A stretch of 59,504 nt of DNA from Ignavibacteriota bacterium. GTDB lineage: Bacteria; Bacteroidota; Ignavibacteria; UBA10030; UBA6906. The stretch lies in the NCBI GenBank assembly GCA_016218065.1, contig JACRFA010000195.1:1-59504 (forward strand), in the 5' to 3' direction. Every line of letters starts with the position of its first letter. Position 1 is the stretch's first letter. Positions 1 to 9,078 of this stretch are shown one piece after another. The position numbers were made by a program, and so were the translations under genes. The notes under the pieces were generated by a model. It was not told the DNA's origin, did not search any database, and was given only the letters and a program-made list of their open reading frames with translations.

Positions 1-2490
1 CGTTGGCGGTGTAGTGTAACTGGCGTTTGTCGCACCAGTAACATTGCTACTGTTCTTCTGCCATTGATATGACAGAGGAGTGCTGCCCGATGCTGTTACA
101 TTGAACGTGGCCGTTTGACCCGTTGAGGCTGTCTGGTTTGACGGATGCTGCGTGATTGATGGAGGACTAGTGACTGTAAATGTTTTGTAACCAGACCTTC
201 CGCCCCCCGGCCCTGCATTCGTAACAGAAAAACTACGGTCCCCTATGGTTGCAGAGCTGGATATTACGAGGCCAGCTGTTAGTTGTGTCGAGCTATTTAC
301 CGTTACGGGGTTAACACTAATTCCACTAACGGGATCTACTTGCGTAACTCCAGAAATAAATCCGGTTCCTGTGAAAGTCACATTGAGGCCAAATCCTCTC
401 TCGCCAGAGTTCGGAAAAATGCCTGTAAGTGTCGGAAGTGGATTGTTCACTGTAAAGGGTCTAGTGCTCGAAGTACCTCCCCCGGGTCCAGCATTCGTTA
501 CCGAGAAGTTCCTATCTCCAGTGGCGGCAGAAGACGCAATAGTGAGATTCGCCGTTAGCTGTGTCGAACTGTTTACTGTCGTCGAATTCACTGTAATCCC
601 AGTCCCGACATTCACGCTGGATACAACGTCGAGGAAGTTTGATCCCGTGAACACCACATTCAGTGTTTGGAGTCTGTTTCCGCCTGTCGGCAAGATGCTT
701 GTGAGTATTGGGCTGGGGTTATTTGCGGTGCCTGTTAGTGACACTGCAATAGGGCTCGATGTATTCGACGCATTATGTGGAATGTTGAGTGTTGCTGACT
801 TGGAACCACCTGATATAGGGCTAAACCGAACTGTGAAGGTTCGAGATTGACCTGGTGGAACGTAGAGGTTGCTTCCACCAACGAGGCTAAACTCACTGGC
901 GTTGGTCCCCAAAATTGTGGCAGTACCTGCCTGCAGGTTTAGACCGTTCGATGATGTACTCGTGTTGCTAACGGTGAGTTGTAGGTCAACCGTTCCACCA
1001 ACAGTCCTACTGCCAAAAGCAATGGGGCTGGGTGAGACTGATATTCTTGGGCTCGGGCCTGTGCTTGGGCCGCTTGTATTCAACCAGTAAGCGAGATTAT
1101 TGCTGTTGAAAGATTGATCAAAAGCTCCCCATACATTTTGGTAAGCAGTAATAGCACATTCATTGGTTGAGTTACCACAGGTTCCGAAAAGTTGACCCAC
1201 AATTTGGGAGTTGGCGTTAGTGAGCACCCCTCCCGAGCTTCCATTTTGAGTTGGGCCTTGAACAACATCCGTAAAGTGAAATTTCGATAGAGATACACAT
1301 AACGAAATTAAAGGCTGGTTCTTTGTAACCCTAGAGTATTTTTGTGAGTATTCCAAAGGATGATGAACAGAATGTAATGTTGTGCCATTAGAGACAAGTG
1401 ATGTAGTCCATCCCAAGTAAAGCCTGGACCCGCCAGGATTTTGCTGTAACAATGCGAGCGTGAAGTCTGTCACGCTGTTCGTGGCAATCAAGGTCGCCCC
1501 CAAGGCTTGAGGCAAACCAGAAAGGGAAGGAACGCTCCCATCACAAGTGGACGTTCTGTAATCAAAGTACGCATTGACAGTAGCAGCAACTGCGGCGGCA
1601 GAAAAACAGTGGTTTGCTGTCAAAAAAAATGGTTGGAAGTCAACAGATCTTACATCATTTACGAGTCCACCGGAACAGGCATAAACGTGACCACCATCCA
1701 TAAAGTTGTAATACGCAACCGCCCTCTTCAGATTCGTGATTCCCGAAAACCCATTTGCATACGCACAACTGACATCCTCAAAACATCCTGGCCCGTGAGG
1801 TGCTGCCTTCGGAGCATAGGACTCATTTTGAATATGAGCGATTTCGGGAATGACCAGGCTTAGCACTCCTATTGAATCCATGGCGAACTTGGGTATCTGC
1901 ACCTCAATGTACACATCGTGTGAGAAGATCGTGTTTGTCCAGAACCCATCGGGCGTGACCTGAGCAGACATATAAGGGCCATAAGTCTCACCCCGACCGT
2001 TGTAAACATAAATCAAACATCCTGCAGGGAGATAGCCAATTAAATGCACCCTTACTGCATTTGCCTCAGTTGATTGGATGTGTGTGGTCCAAACGGCCGT
2101 GCTATCCGAGGATAGCAACAGATTTCCGCCGCCGATGGTGTACCCGCTGTTGTTCAGGAACCGAGATTCCATATTGCCGATCCCCACAGGTTCAAAGATC
2201 TTCCGAACAACTCCGATAATAGGTGGGTCTACTTTTTGATTAATCTTTCCCCGTTCGATTTGAGAAAGAGCCGGTAGGATGTGATTTTCATTGAATGTCA
2301 ATTTGCCAACAAGTCGATAGACATTCTGCTGCCTGGCCGATTCATCTTGGATGGGGTTATTAGCCGTCTCGGGAAACGCCTCAAAGACTGTCTGTGAATA
2401 TGTTATCGAAGACTGCATTAGCACGATTGTGATCAAACAGCTCAAACCCAAAATCAAAGGTCGGGTCGAAATGCCCTTAGGCAGATTCAT
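1..2490 (-). CDS. Secreted trypsin-like (lysyl-endopeptidase-like) serine protease with HYDIN/ASPM-like, IPT/TIG-like and Ig-like C-terminal domains; truncated by window edge
   Basis: Hand translation from ATG at 2490 stays open for 830 codons to base 1 (absent from the ORF track because no stop lies in the window). Motifs FFLTANHC (His), TDFTLALL (Asp), TQNGSSGGVL (Ser). Two tandem units '..PxLTxIxPxxGxR..LNVxFTGxxF..VNSSTQLTAxL..SSAxxGDRxFSVTNAGPGGG..', then 'PPSITQHPSNQTASTGQTATFNVTASGSTPLSYQWQK'. Confidence 0.85.
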   Translation of the reverse strand, partial: MNLPKGISTRPLILGLSCLITIVLMQSSITYSQTVFEAFPETANNPIQDESARQQNVYRLVGKLTFNENHILPALSQIERGKINQKVDPPIIGVVRKIFEPVGIGNMESRFLNNSGYTIGGGNLLLSSDSTAVWTTHIQSTEANAVRVHLIGYLPAGCLIYVYNGRGETYGPYMSAQVTPDGFWTNTIFSHDVYIEVQIPKFAMDSIGVLSLVIPEIAHIQNESYAPKAAPHGPGCFEDVSCAYANGFSGITNLKRAVAYYNFMDGGHVYACSGGLVNDVRSVDFQPFFLTANHCFSAAAVAATVNAYFDYRTSTCDGSVPSLSGLPQALGATLIATNSVTDFTLALLQQNPGGSRLYLGWTTSLVSNGTTLHSVHHPLEYSQKYSRVTKNQPLISLCVSLSKFHFTDVVQGPTQNGSSGGVLTNANSQIVGQLFGTCGNSTNECAITAYQNVWGAFDQSFNSNNLAYWLNTSGPSTGPSPRISVSPSPIAFGSRTVGGTVDLQLTVSNTSTSSNGLNLQAGTATILGTNASEFSLVGGSNLYVPPGQSRTFTVRFSPISGGSKSATLNIPHNASNTSSPIAVSLTGTANNPSPILTSILPTGGNRLQTLNVVFTGSNFLDVVSSVNVGTGITVNSTTVNSSTQLTANLTIASSAATGDRNFSVTNAGPGGGTSSTRPFTVNNPLPTLTGIFPNSGERGFGLNVTFTGTGFISGVTQVDPVSGISVNPVTVNSSTQLTAGLVISSSATIGDRSFSVTNAGPGGGRSGYKTFTVTSPPSITQHPSNQTASTGQTATFNVTASGSTPLSYQWQKNSSNVTGATNASYTTPPT

Positions 2491-2757
2491 GGTGGCTCCT
2501 TGTGTTCGCAGGTAGCTATAATTATCAGCTTGAATTTGAAATTGAACGGGTTGGAAGAACAGATTTGTGAACGGCTACAATCTATTCTCGTTGCAGTCAT
2601 CCTCATCTGCTGAAAACTTCTCAAAACAATTCCGCCCTACTTCTCAGTAAGGCGGGCAGGGTGAGAATCCCGACAACATCTTGGATATTCCACCGACTTC
2701 TGACATCTTTTGACTCATTGACTCTCATCGCGCCGAATGCTACCTTTGTGAGGAAAC

Positions 2758-3018
2758 TTGGAGAAAACAATGTCAGTAGTTGAACAAGAACAACTGCTCT
2801 CGCGCATAACGACGAACCCGGATATCATTGTGGGAAAGCCAACGGTTCGTGGGATGCGAATCACCGTGGAGCAGATCGTAAACGCGGTGGCAGCCGGAGT
2901 TACAACAGCGGAACTCTTGGAGGATTACCCGGAACTTGAAGAGCCGGACATTCGCGCCTGCCTGTTCTATGCCGCCCGATCAGTTTCAGCGGAACGGGTT
3001 TACAGAATAGCAGAGTGA
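2758..3018 (+). CDS. DUF433 domain-containing putative antitoxin
   Basis: 'ITTNPDIIVGKPTVRGMRITVEQIVNAVAAGVTTAELLEDYPELEEPDIRACLFYAA' is typical DUF433; adjacent to a PIN-like toxin. Confidence 0.9.
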   Translation: MEKTMSVVEQEQLLSRITTNPDIIVGKPTVRGMRITVEQIVNAVAAGVTTAELLEDYPELEEPDIRACLFYAARSVSAERVYRIAE

Positions 3019-3021
3019 CGA

Positions 3022-3375
3022 ATGGCGTCGCCAAAATTTCTGTTTGAGGTTGGCGTTGGAAAAAAGGGGGAGGAAGCTGTTGCAGAGCTTGGCTTTGACG
3101 TAAAAAGCCTGCGGGCGATTGATGTGAGGCTTCCCGATTACACCATCCTTGAGATCGCAAGGGACGAAGAACGTGTAGTGGTCACGATGGATAAGGACTT
3201 TGGTGAGTTAGTCTACCGCAGCGGCGGGAGCCACAGGGGGGTATTGTTGCTGCGAATGGAAGACGCTAATGGAGAGACTAAAGCTCAGGCACTCCGTTCC
3301 ATTGTTCTCGCCCACGCAAGCGAATTGGTCGGGCACTTCTGCGTCTACCAAAATGGGGTCTTGAGAATTCGATAA
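3022..3375 (+). CDS. DUF5615 family PIN-like putative toxin
   Basis: 'LRAIDVRLPDYTILEIARDEERVVVTMDKDFGELVYRSGGSHRGVLLLRM' DUF5615/PIN-like core; 3 nt after the antitoxin gene. Confidence 0.88.
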   Translation: MASPKFLFEVGVGKKGEEAVAELGFDVKSLRAIDVRLPDYTILEIARDEERVVVTMDKDFGELVYRSGGSHRGVLLLRMEDANGETKAQALRSIVLAHASELVGHFCVYQNGVLRIR

Positions 3376-3422
3376 GGTTTCCTCACAGATCAATGCTCGA
3401 CCAACGTTCAATTGACAATTGG

Positions 3423-5885
3423 TCATTGACCGTTGACCATTGACAATTGGTTTCTGGGAGTGATTCGCACCACTTCCCTCCTCCACTCCTTTCCATCCCA
3501 GTACCGAACCCCGTCTTTCAGATTCTTGAGATACGCGGCATCGACTCTTCCTTTCACCTTGCCTTGCTCGACAAGCTGCGTGTGAAGGCGATCCGTTTCG
3601 TTGTTTGACTTTACTTCGCGCATACTCATGTCGCGGTGCAGGATATAATCGAATGCAATCAGAATCGGAGAGTCCGCCAGCCTTGATTTTGATGTGAAAT
3701 GCAGAGCATCAGACTCAATGTGCCTCATTGAGACTATGCTTGGATTCGTTTTCAACGCAGTATCCATGTCCGAATGGGGGAATCCGACATAATACAATTC
3801 CGCTGTCGAGGGCGGCATGACAAATCCGGGCGCAGTGGTGCTGCGCGTTTCCCCGACAACTTTCGTCGGGTCAAGAACCGCGAGCGCAGCAAACTCATGA
3901 TGAGTCGTATCGTCCACATCGTTGATTCCAACAAGGACAATCTCGGTCTTCCCATCATTCTCTAAGTCGAGAGCGTACATTCCATATATCTGACCGAAAT
4001 GCCAATACTTGCCGATGATGTTCGCGTTTGCATCCAAACGCAGTATCACGTTGGGCGACCGGTGGAAACTATTTCCCGAAATCCAAATCTCCTTCTTGCC
4101 GCTCATCGCGCCATCGCGCACGAGAATTGGTCCGAGACCAATGCGAGGCGAGTATTCTCTTTGCAAATACTGGAAAGACTCGCTAAACTCCCGCTCGAAT
4201 TTCAGGTTTTTCCACGCGTCATATATGCTGAGCGTGAGTCGATCTGAGTGCTCCGCACCAATTGGGAGTGTAGTAAGTACTTCGTTGTAACCGTCGCCGT
4301 CCAGGTCTGCGACCGCCGTTTGCGGCGTAGTTCCGGCTTCATAATCGATGAGCGCCTGGGTAACAAACGCGCTTGGCAGTTCCCACAACTTGCGGTGGTT
4401 TGATGTTCTGATTTCAATTGCCCGGCTTGAGGGATTGTAGAGATGGTAGGAAGGATTGCTTTCCTCGTCTCTTCGAACGAATCGCGCATTGATGCTCACC
4501 GGGTACTTCCGCCACTCCTTTCCATCCCAATAACGAACTCCGTTTTTCAAATTCTCACGATACGCGGCGTCGAGTTTTCCGGAGAGTTTCCCCTCATTCA
4601 CCAATAACCGATGAACTGCGTCAGTCCCATTGGCGGATTTGACTTCGACCACGCGGAGATCGCGCGAGAAAATGTATTCAAAACTCACCGGCAGGTTCTC
4701 ATATACGGCTCCCTCAACCCAACATGAAAAGAGCCTTGCTCCGACGTTGGTGATTCCTTTCACGGTTTCATGAACGTCAAGAGTGACACTGATGGATGAA
4801 ACCGGCAAACCAACATAAGACAACTCAGCCTGCGACTCGGGCATCGCGAATCCTGGCGTTGTGCTCGACATTCCACGCCCAACTATTTTCGAGGGATCGA
4901 GAATTGCAAACGCCGGGAATTCTCCTCTTACGGAATCGAGAGCTTCGTTCTGCCCAGAAAAAACAAGCTCCGGTTTGCCATCGTCATTGAGGTCAACGAG
5001 TCTCATTCCGGCAATCATCCCGAAATGCCAATACTCTCCCACGATTTCCAGCTTGCGGTTGAGGCGAGTGATCACGCCAGGCGACCGACCGCCGCCCCAT
5101 GCAACTATGAGCGAAGGATTGGTTCGATTTGAGCTATCGATAACGAACAAAGTCGCGCTCCAGCGATCGGAATATGTTCGTTGAAGGTAGTGAATCTCGC
5201 CGGCGAATGAATACTTTTGTTTTATGTTGCCACTTGCATCAAAGACTCTGAAGGGATGATCCATTCTACTTTGGTCTTCAGGGATGGCTCTGGTTGACAA
5301 AACATCATTCTTACCATCACCATCAAGATCGTACACCGCGATCTCTTGACGCAATCCCAGCGCGTAGTCGCCTTTGATTCGCTCCACACTTTCAGAAGGA
5401 AAGCTCCAGAGCTTCTCATATTTCCGATTAAGAATCTCAATTCTCTTTTCAGGAACATTGTAATTGATGAGATGAGGGTTATTATCCTCCTTGAAGAACG
5501 TGGTGGTCGTACTAAACAACATCGCCAATCCCGCCAGTGCAGCAAACGTTCCTCCGCCGCTCATCACCGGATGTCGACGCACGAAGTACTGGAAGCGCTG
5601 GAGACGCGTCACGGGACGCAGAGGAACCGCCGGCAAGTCGGGCTCGCGCGGCTTGGGGACGCGCCGTTGAATTTCCATGAGTGCTTGGCTCTGCGATTCC
5701 GCCGCCGTCGGGTATTCTGCAAGCTCAGCATTCACTTCTTTGTAGAACGCGGACATGCGCTCGACGGTCTCGCGGCAACCGAAGCATTGCACGAGGTGGC
5801 TTTCAATCCCCTGTCTTCGTTCGGCTACCTTTGCCGACCCAAGAACGTAGAGCTCAAGCGTATGTTCGTCGATGTGGTTCATCAT
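3423..5885 (-). CDS. ZAS-type (zinc finger) anti-sigma-like N-terminus, TM helix and duplicated FG-GAP/VCBS-like repeat region
   Basis: N-terminal HLVQCFGC (H-x3-C-x2-C), hydrophobic segment, 'DLDGDGKNDVL'/'DLDGDGYNEVL'/'DLNDDGKPELV'/'DLENDGKTEIV' repeats; two ~300 aa halves each ending LKxGVRYWDGKEWR. Confidence 0.75.
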   Translation of the reverse strand: MMNHIDEHTLELYVLGSAKVAERRQGIESHLVQCFGCRETVERMSAFYKEVNAELAEYPTAAESQSQALMEIQRRVPKPREPDLPAVPLRPVTRLQRFQYFVRRHPVMSGGGTFAALAGLAMLFSTTTTFFKEDNNPHLINYNVPEKRIEILNRKYEKLWSFPSESVERIKGDYALGLRQEIAVYDLDGDGKNDVLSTRAIPEDQSRMDHPFRVFDASGNIKQKYSFAGEIHYLQRTYSDRWSATLFVIDSSNRTNPSLIVAWGGGRSPGVITRLNRKLEIVGEYWHFGMIAGMRLVDLNDDGKPELVFSGQNEALDSVRGEFPAFAILDPSKIVGRGMSSTTPGFAMPESQAELSYVGLPVSSISVTLDVHETVKGITNVGARLFSCWVEGAVYENLPVSFEYIFSRDLRVVEVKSANGTDAVHRLLVNEGKLSGKLDAAYRENLKNGVRYWDGKEWRKYPVSINARFVRRDEESNPSYHLYNPSSRAIEIRTSNHRKLWELPSAFVTQALIDYEAGTTPQTAVADLDGDGYNEVLTTLPIGAEHSDRLTLSIYDAWKNLKFEREFSESFQYLQREYSPRIGLGPILVRDGAMSGKKEIWISGNSFHRSPNVILRLDANANIIGKYWHFGQIYGMYALDLENDGKTEIVLVGINDVDDTTHHEFAALAVLDPTKVVGETRSTTAPGFVMPPSTAELYYVGFPHSDMDTALKTNPSIVSMRHIESDALHFTSKSRLADSPILIAFDYILHRDMSMREVKSNNETDRLHTQLVEQGKVKGRVDAAYLKNLKDGVRYWDGKEWRREVVRITPRNQLSMVNGQ

Positions 5886-5933
5886 ATTCTACTCTTGTGG
5901 CAAAGAACAGTATTTGCCGAAAATCATCCCTCC

Positions 5934-6968
5934 CTAGTCTTTAAGATCCTTTTCTATGCATTCGTACACAAATCGCGTCACGTACTCCAATTTCGCTTTG
6001 TGTGTCGCGCGGTATTCCCTTTCCGTAAGCTCCGGCAAACGCTTGCCGAGCAGCGAAAATAGCGATGTGCCCTCTCCGTCTTGCTCAACAACTCTTGCGA
6101 TGAGAAATTCTTCCACCGTCATCAGATAGTGCGTGAGCACGGCATCTGAGAGCTTCCCCTTCTGAACGTATGACATGGTAAACTTCGTTCGAGCAGTGTT
6201 GCACGCGCTGCGAATCGTTTGCAGTGCATCTCCTTCATCAATCGCCCTCATGAACCCATCCGAAGAATCGCCTGCGGGCAATTGTTTTCCCGTGACACTC
6301 TTTATGACGGACGCGAGCACGAACAACGGAAACATTCGGCTGCGGTCTGTTTGCCGGCGAACGACGAGCGAGAGTTTTGCCAGCAGCTGGGGGATGTTCG
6401 TAACGTCGAGTATGTGTTCGAAGCAGAGTTGCTCGATTTCATCTGCACTGAACTTCGGATTTTCTTCAAGCGGATCGCAATCAACCGGACACAAAAACAC
6501 TTCACCGAATCTCTCGATCTCGGTGAAATGCTTCATCGCGCGGAGCGAGATTTTGATATTGCGTACGATGCGCGCAAGAACTGTATCGCTTTCGCCCACC
6601 ATCGCGAAGAGCCGGTTGTTCACTTTGGAGAAGATGAGGCGACGCAGGTAGGCCACGAGTTCCACGTTGTCGGCTGTGCGGACTTCATAGCCGGCGAAAT
6701 ATGTGTGCAACTCAATGAGGCGGCCGTTCTCGTCTTTCCGAAACAGCTCTGCGAGGCAATCATAGGCGAGGTCGGAGCGGCTCATGTCATGAAATTCCAT
6801 GAGATGCCACGCGGCGCGCCTGGATCGGAGATAGGATTCGGCGAACGTATGTGAAACCGCGATCAACGAGTTCAACTGGCGAGACGATGCTGTCCCTTCG
6901 ATGACGGCGAGGATCGTTTCCCTTAGTTGCAGCTCGTCATTTGTGTTCTCAGGCAAGTATTCGGGCAT
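5934..6968 (-). CDS. Hypothetical protein, candidate divergent sigma-like regulator paired with the downstream anti-sigma-like gene
   Basis: Helical, charged ORF (start chosen at MPEYLPEN; ORF extends to 7031) immediately upstream of a ZAS-type gene in sigma/anti-sigma order; family not recognised. Confidence 0.5.
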   Translation of the reverse strand: MPEYLPENTNDELQLRETILAVIEGTASSRQLNSLIAVSHTFAESYLRSRRAAWHLMEFHDMSRSDLAYDCLAELFRKDENGRLIELHTYFAGYEVRTADNVELVAYLRRLIFSKVNNRLFAMVGESDTVLARIVRNIKISLRAMKHFTEIERFGEVFLCPVDCDPLEENPKFSADEIEQLCFEHILDVTNIPQLLAKLSLVVRRQTDRSRMFPLFVLASVIKSVTGKQLPAGDSSDGFMRAIDEGDALQTIRSACNTARTKFTMSYVQKGKLSDAVLTHYLMTVEEFLIARVVEQDGEGTSLFSLLGKRLPELTEREYRATHKAKLEYVTRFVYECIEKDLKD

Positions 6969-7074
6969 AGAACCGGGTGAGAAGAGTATGACGTGCACAT
7001 GTAGAATAGGAAGAGAATGGGAGAGAATCAACCAGAAGTAAGTAGAGATTCCCCATCGGAAACTGCATAAACAT

Positions 7075-7330
7075 TGTCATTCTGAGCCTCGCATCTCAGA
7101 GGCGCCGTGCCTGCCGGCAGGCAGGAAGAATCCACGAACCCGTTCTGGATTCTCCCAAAGGGATGCCTGCGAAGCGGCATTCACTTCGCTTCGCTGAGTT
7201 TACCCTGAGCGAAGTCGAAGGGTTCAGAATGATAAATGGGAGCGCACGTCATTGCCTTAAATAGCCAAGCTCTCTTTCCGGCGTGGTCATTGAACTCAGA
7301 ATGACAATCAAAAAACTATCAACATGTTTT
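7075..7330. repeat. Composite of dispersed intergenic repeats (TGCCTGCCGGCAGGCA palindrome, 'gaatccag..cccaaagggatgcc' unit, 'ttcgctgagtttaccctgagcgaagtcgaaggg' unit)
   Basis: Perfect palindrome at 7108-7123; reverse-complement similarity to 54880-54957. Confidence 0.7.
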
Positions 7331-7465
7331 CTCGGCGTTTTCGGGAATCTCTATAAAGTAAGACGAAGGACGGAGGGCTAAGGTCGGAGGATCCTTCGCT
7401 GCCATTGCGCAACTGTCTGCGCGTCAACTTCCCATGATGTTATCCTCTACTTCACATTCACGTTG

Positions 7466-8383
7466 TTACAATTTCCTTCCGCCATATTTCGCGTCAATCT
7501 CATCCACGATTTGTGCGACGGTGGATTTCCCTTCGGCAATTTTCGTTTGCGCGAACGACTTCACTTCGATTGCTCCCCGCGGGTGTTTGCACGTGCAGTC
7601 TTTCAGCTCATCCATCCCGCACTGACCGCATGGGCAGCGGAAGTGAGAGAAAATTTTCTCGGCGTCGGCACGTGTTGCGATCTTGTTGTCATCGGTTTTC
7701 TTCGCCGATAAGGTAGAGAAAATCGGTTGGCTTTCCGTCGCGGTCGTCGAGTTGAGCTTTGCCTTGACCACACTCGTCGAATCGTACTTCGCAGCAAACT
7801 CCGGTTTCAGCCAGCCATACGTTTTCATAACGGCAGCGATGACTTGGTCGGGCGATTGTCCCGTCTGCAAGTAATTGCGGATGAACTGACGCTCCTCAGC
7901 GGCTTTGTCGCACGTGCATGTGTCGAGCGGCTTCTCGCCGCAGGTGCCGCATGAGCAAATGAATTTTGAAGCGACGTCAAGTACCTTCCCCTCCAACGTT
8001 GCATCATTGGTCTTTGTCTCGACGAACGGGGGCGGCGGGGCGGGTGGCTGCTCTTTCCGCCACTCCATGATGGCGATGAACCCAATGACTCCGGTAATCA
8101 AGACGACTGAGACGGTAGCCGGCGCCCATTTGAATCGCGCAGTCTTATGTTTTCCGTTTGTTCTCTTTGGCGATTGATGCTTCTGATGGTGATGGCGTCG
8201 CAGCTCGGCGCCGCACGCGCTGCAATTTTTCTCATTCTCCGGATTCTTGGCGGCGCAGATCGGGCACTTCAATAACCGTGGGGCGGATGATGGCTCCTCG
8301 AGATTCGCTCCGCAGTGCGCACAGAACAACGCGCCGCCAGAGTTCTCCGTCTTGCATTCAATACATTTCATAGTCTTCTTCAC
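7466..8383 (-). CDS. Zinc-ribbon membrane protein with two CcmH/NrfF-like Cys-rich modules
   Basis: N-terminal 'CIECKTENSGGALFCAHCG' and 'CPICAAKNPENEKNCSACG'; TM; 'FICSCGTCGEKPLDTCTC..FIRNYLQTGQSPDQVIAAVMKTYG' and 'FRCPCGQCGMDELKDCTC..FAQTKIAEGKSTVAQIVDEIDAKYG'. Confidence 0.7.
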   Translation of the reverse strand: MKKTMKCIECKTENSGGALFCAHCGANLEEPSSAPRLLKCPICAAKNPENEKNCSACGAELRRHHHQKHQSPKRTNGKHKTARFKWAPATVSVVLITGVIGFIAIMEWRKEQPPAPPPPFVETKTNDATLEGKVLDVASKFICSCGTCGEKPLDTCTCDKAAEERQFIRNYLQTGQSPDQVIAAVMKTYGWLKPEFAAKYDSTSVVKAKLNSTTATESQPIFSTLSAKKTDDNKIATRADAEKIFSHFRCPCGQCGMDELKDCTCKHPRGAIEVKSFAQTKIAEGKSTVAQIVDEIDAKYGGRKL

Positions 8384-8445
8384 TCTCAGATTTAGGAACA
8401 GAAATATCTGAAATTCTCAGGAGTTGGAATTCTCGGGAGTCAGCG

Positions 8446-8811
8446 TCAGTTGACCTTCTCCGCCTTCACGCCATACTCAACATATCCGAAAAGAATTTTC
8501 ACGAGCGCGTGCGTTTCGTCCGCAATCTTGACGACTTGCACTTTGCCGATTTCATGTTTGAGATTGATCGGACCACCGCCGCCGCCACCGTGACCGCCAT
8601 GTCCACCGTGTCCGCTGCCGCTGCTTGCCGGCGCTTGCTGCAAGCGATACAGCACGAAAACATCCCCGACATTTGGCGCGCTGTCTTTCGAGAACGTGAG
8701 GAATGTTTCTTTCGGCAGCCCATCAACAACACGGATGCTGTAGGATGGCGAGCCGCAGCCCACAAGCAGAAGAGGGAATGTGAGCAGAGCAATGAGCATG
8801 ACCTTCTTCAT
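8446..8811 (-). CDS. Small lipoprotein with Gly/His-rich linker (GSGHGGHGGHGGGGGG)
   Basis: Lipobox LLLVGC; low-complexity GHG linker. Confidence 0.7.
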   Translation of the reverse strand: MKKVMLIALLTFPLLLVGCGSPSYSIRVVDGLPKETFLTFSKDSAPNVGDVFVLYRLQQAPASSGSGHGGHGGHGGGGGGPINLKHEIGKVQVVKIADETHALVKILFGYVEYGVKAEKVN

Positions 8812-8850
8812 CGGTTCCTTTTCCTTTCGGATGATTGTAGAAATAATGGT

Positions 8851-9078
8851 TCAGCAACACGCTTCGCCCTGTTGCTTGGGCGGACACTGTACTGACCCGT
8901 AACTGCAGAAGACGCAACAGTCGCCTTGCTTCGGACGCAGCATCTTCTTGCAGTGTTCGCACTCGTAGAAGAATTGACATGCATCTGTCGGCATGGTTTC
9001 GGTCTTGCGATGTCCACAGCTTGGGCAGGTGATTGTTGAACGAAGCTCGACCTCCTTGCTATCGCCTTCCATAATCAC
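8851..9078 (-). CDS. GDCCVxC domain-containing small protein
   Basis: 'CPSCGHRKTETMPTDACQFFYECEHCKKMLRPKQGDCCVFCSYGSVQCPPKQ'. Confidence 0.85.
   Translation of the reverse strand: MIMEGDSKEVELRSTITCPSCGHRKTETMPTDACQFFYECEHCKKMLRPKQGDCCVFCSYGSVQCPPKQQGEACC

Noticed and set aside
245-850. 201-aa plus-strand ORF, repeated VNSx-like motifs
   Set aside because: Antisense to the tandem IPT-like repeats of the edge-truncated protease, which explains its internal repetition
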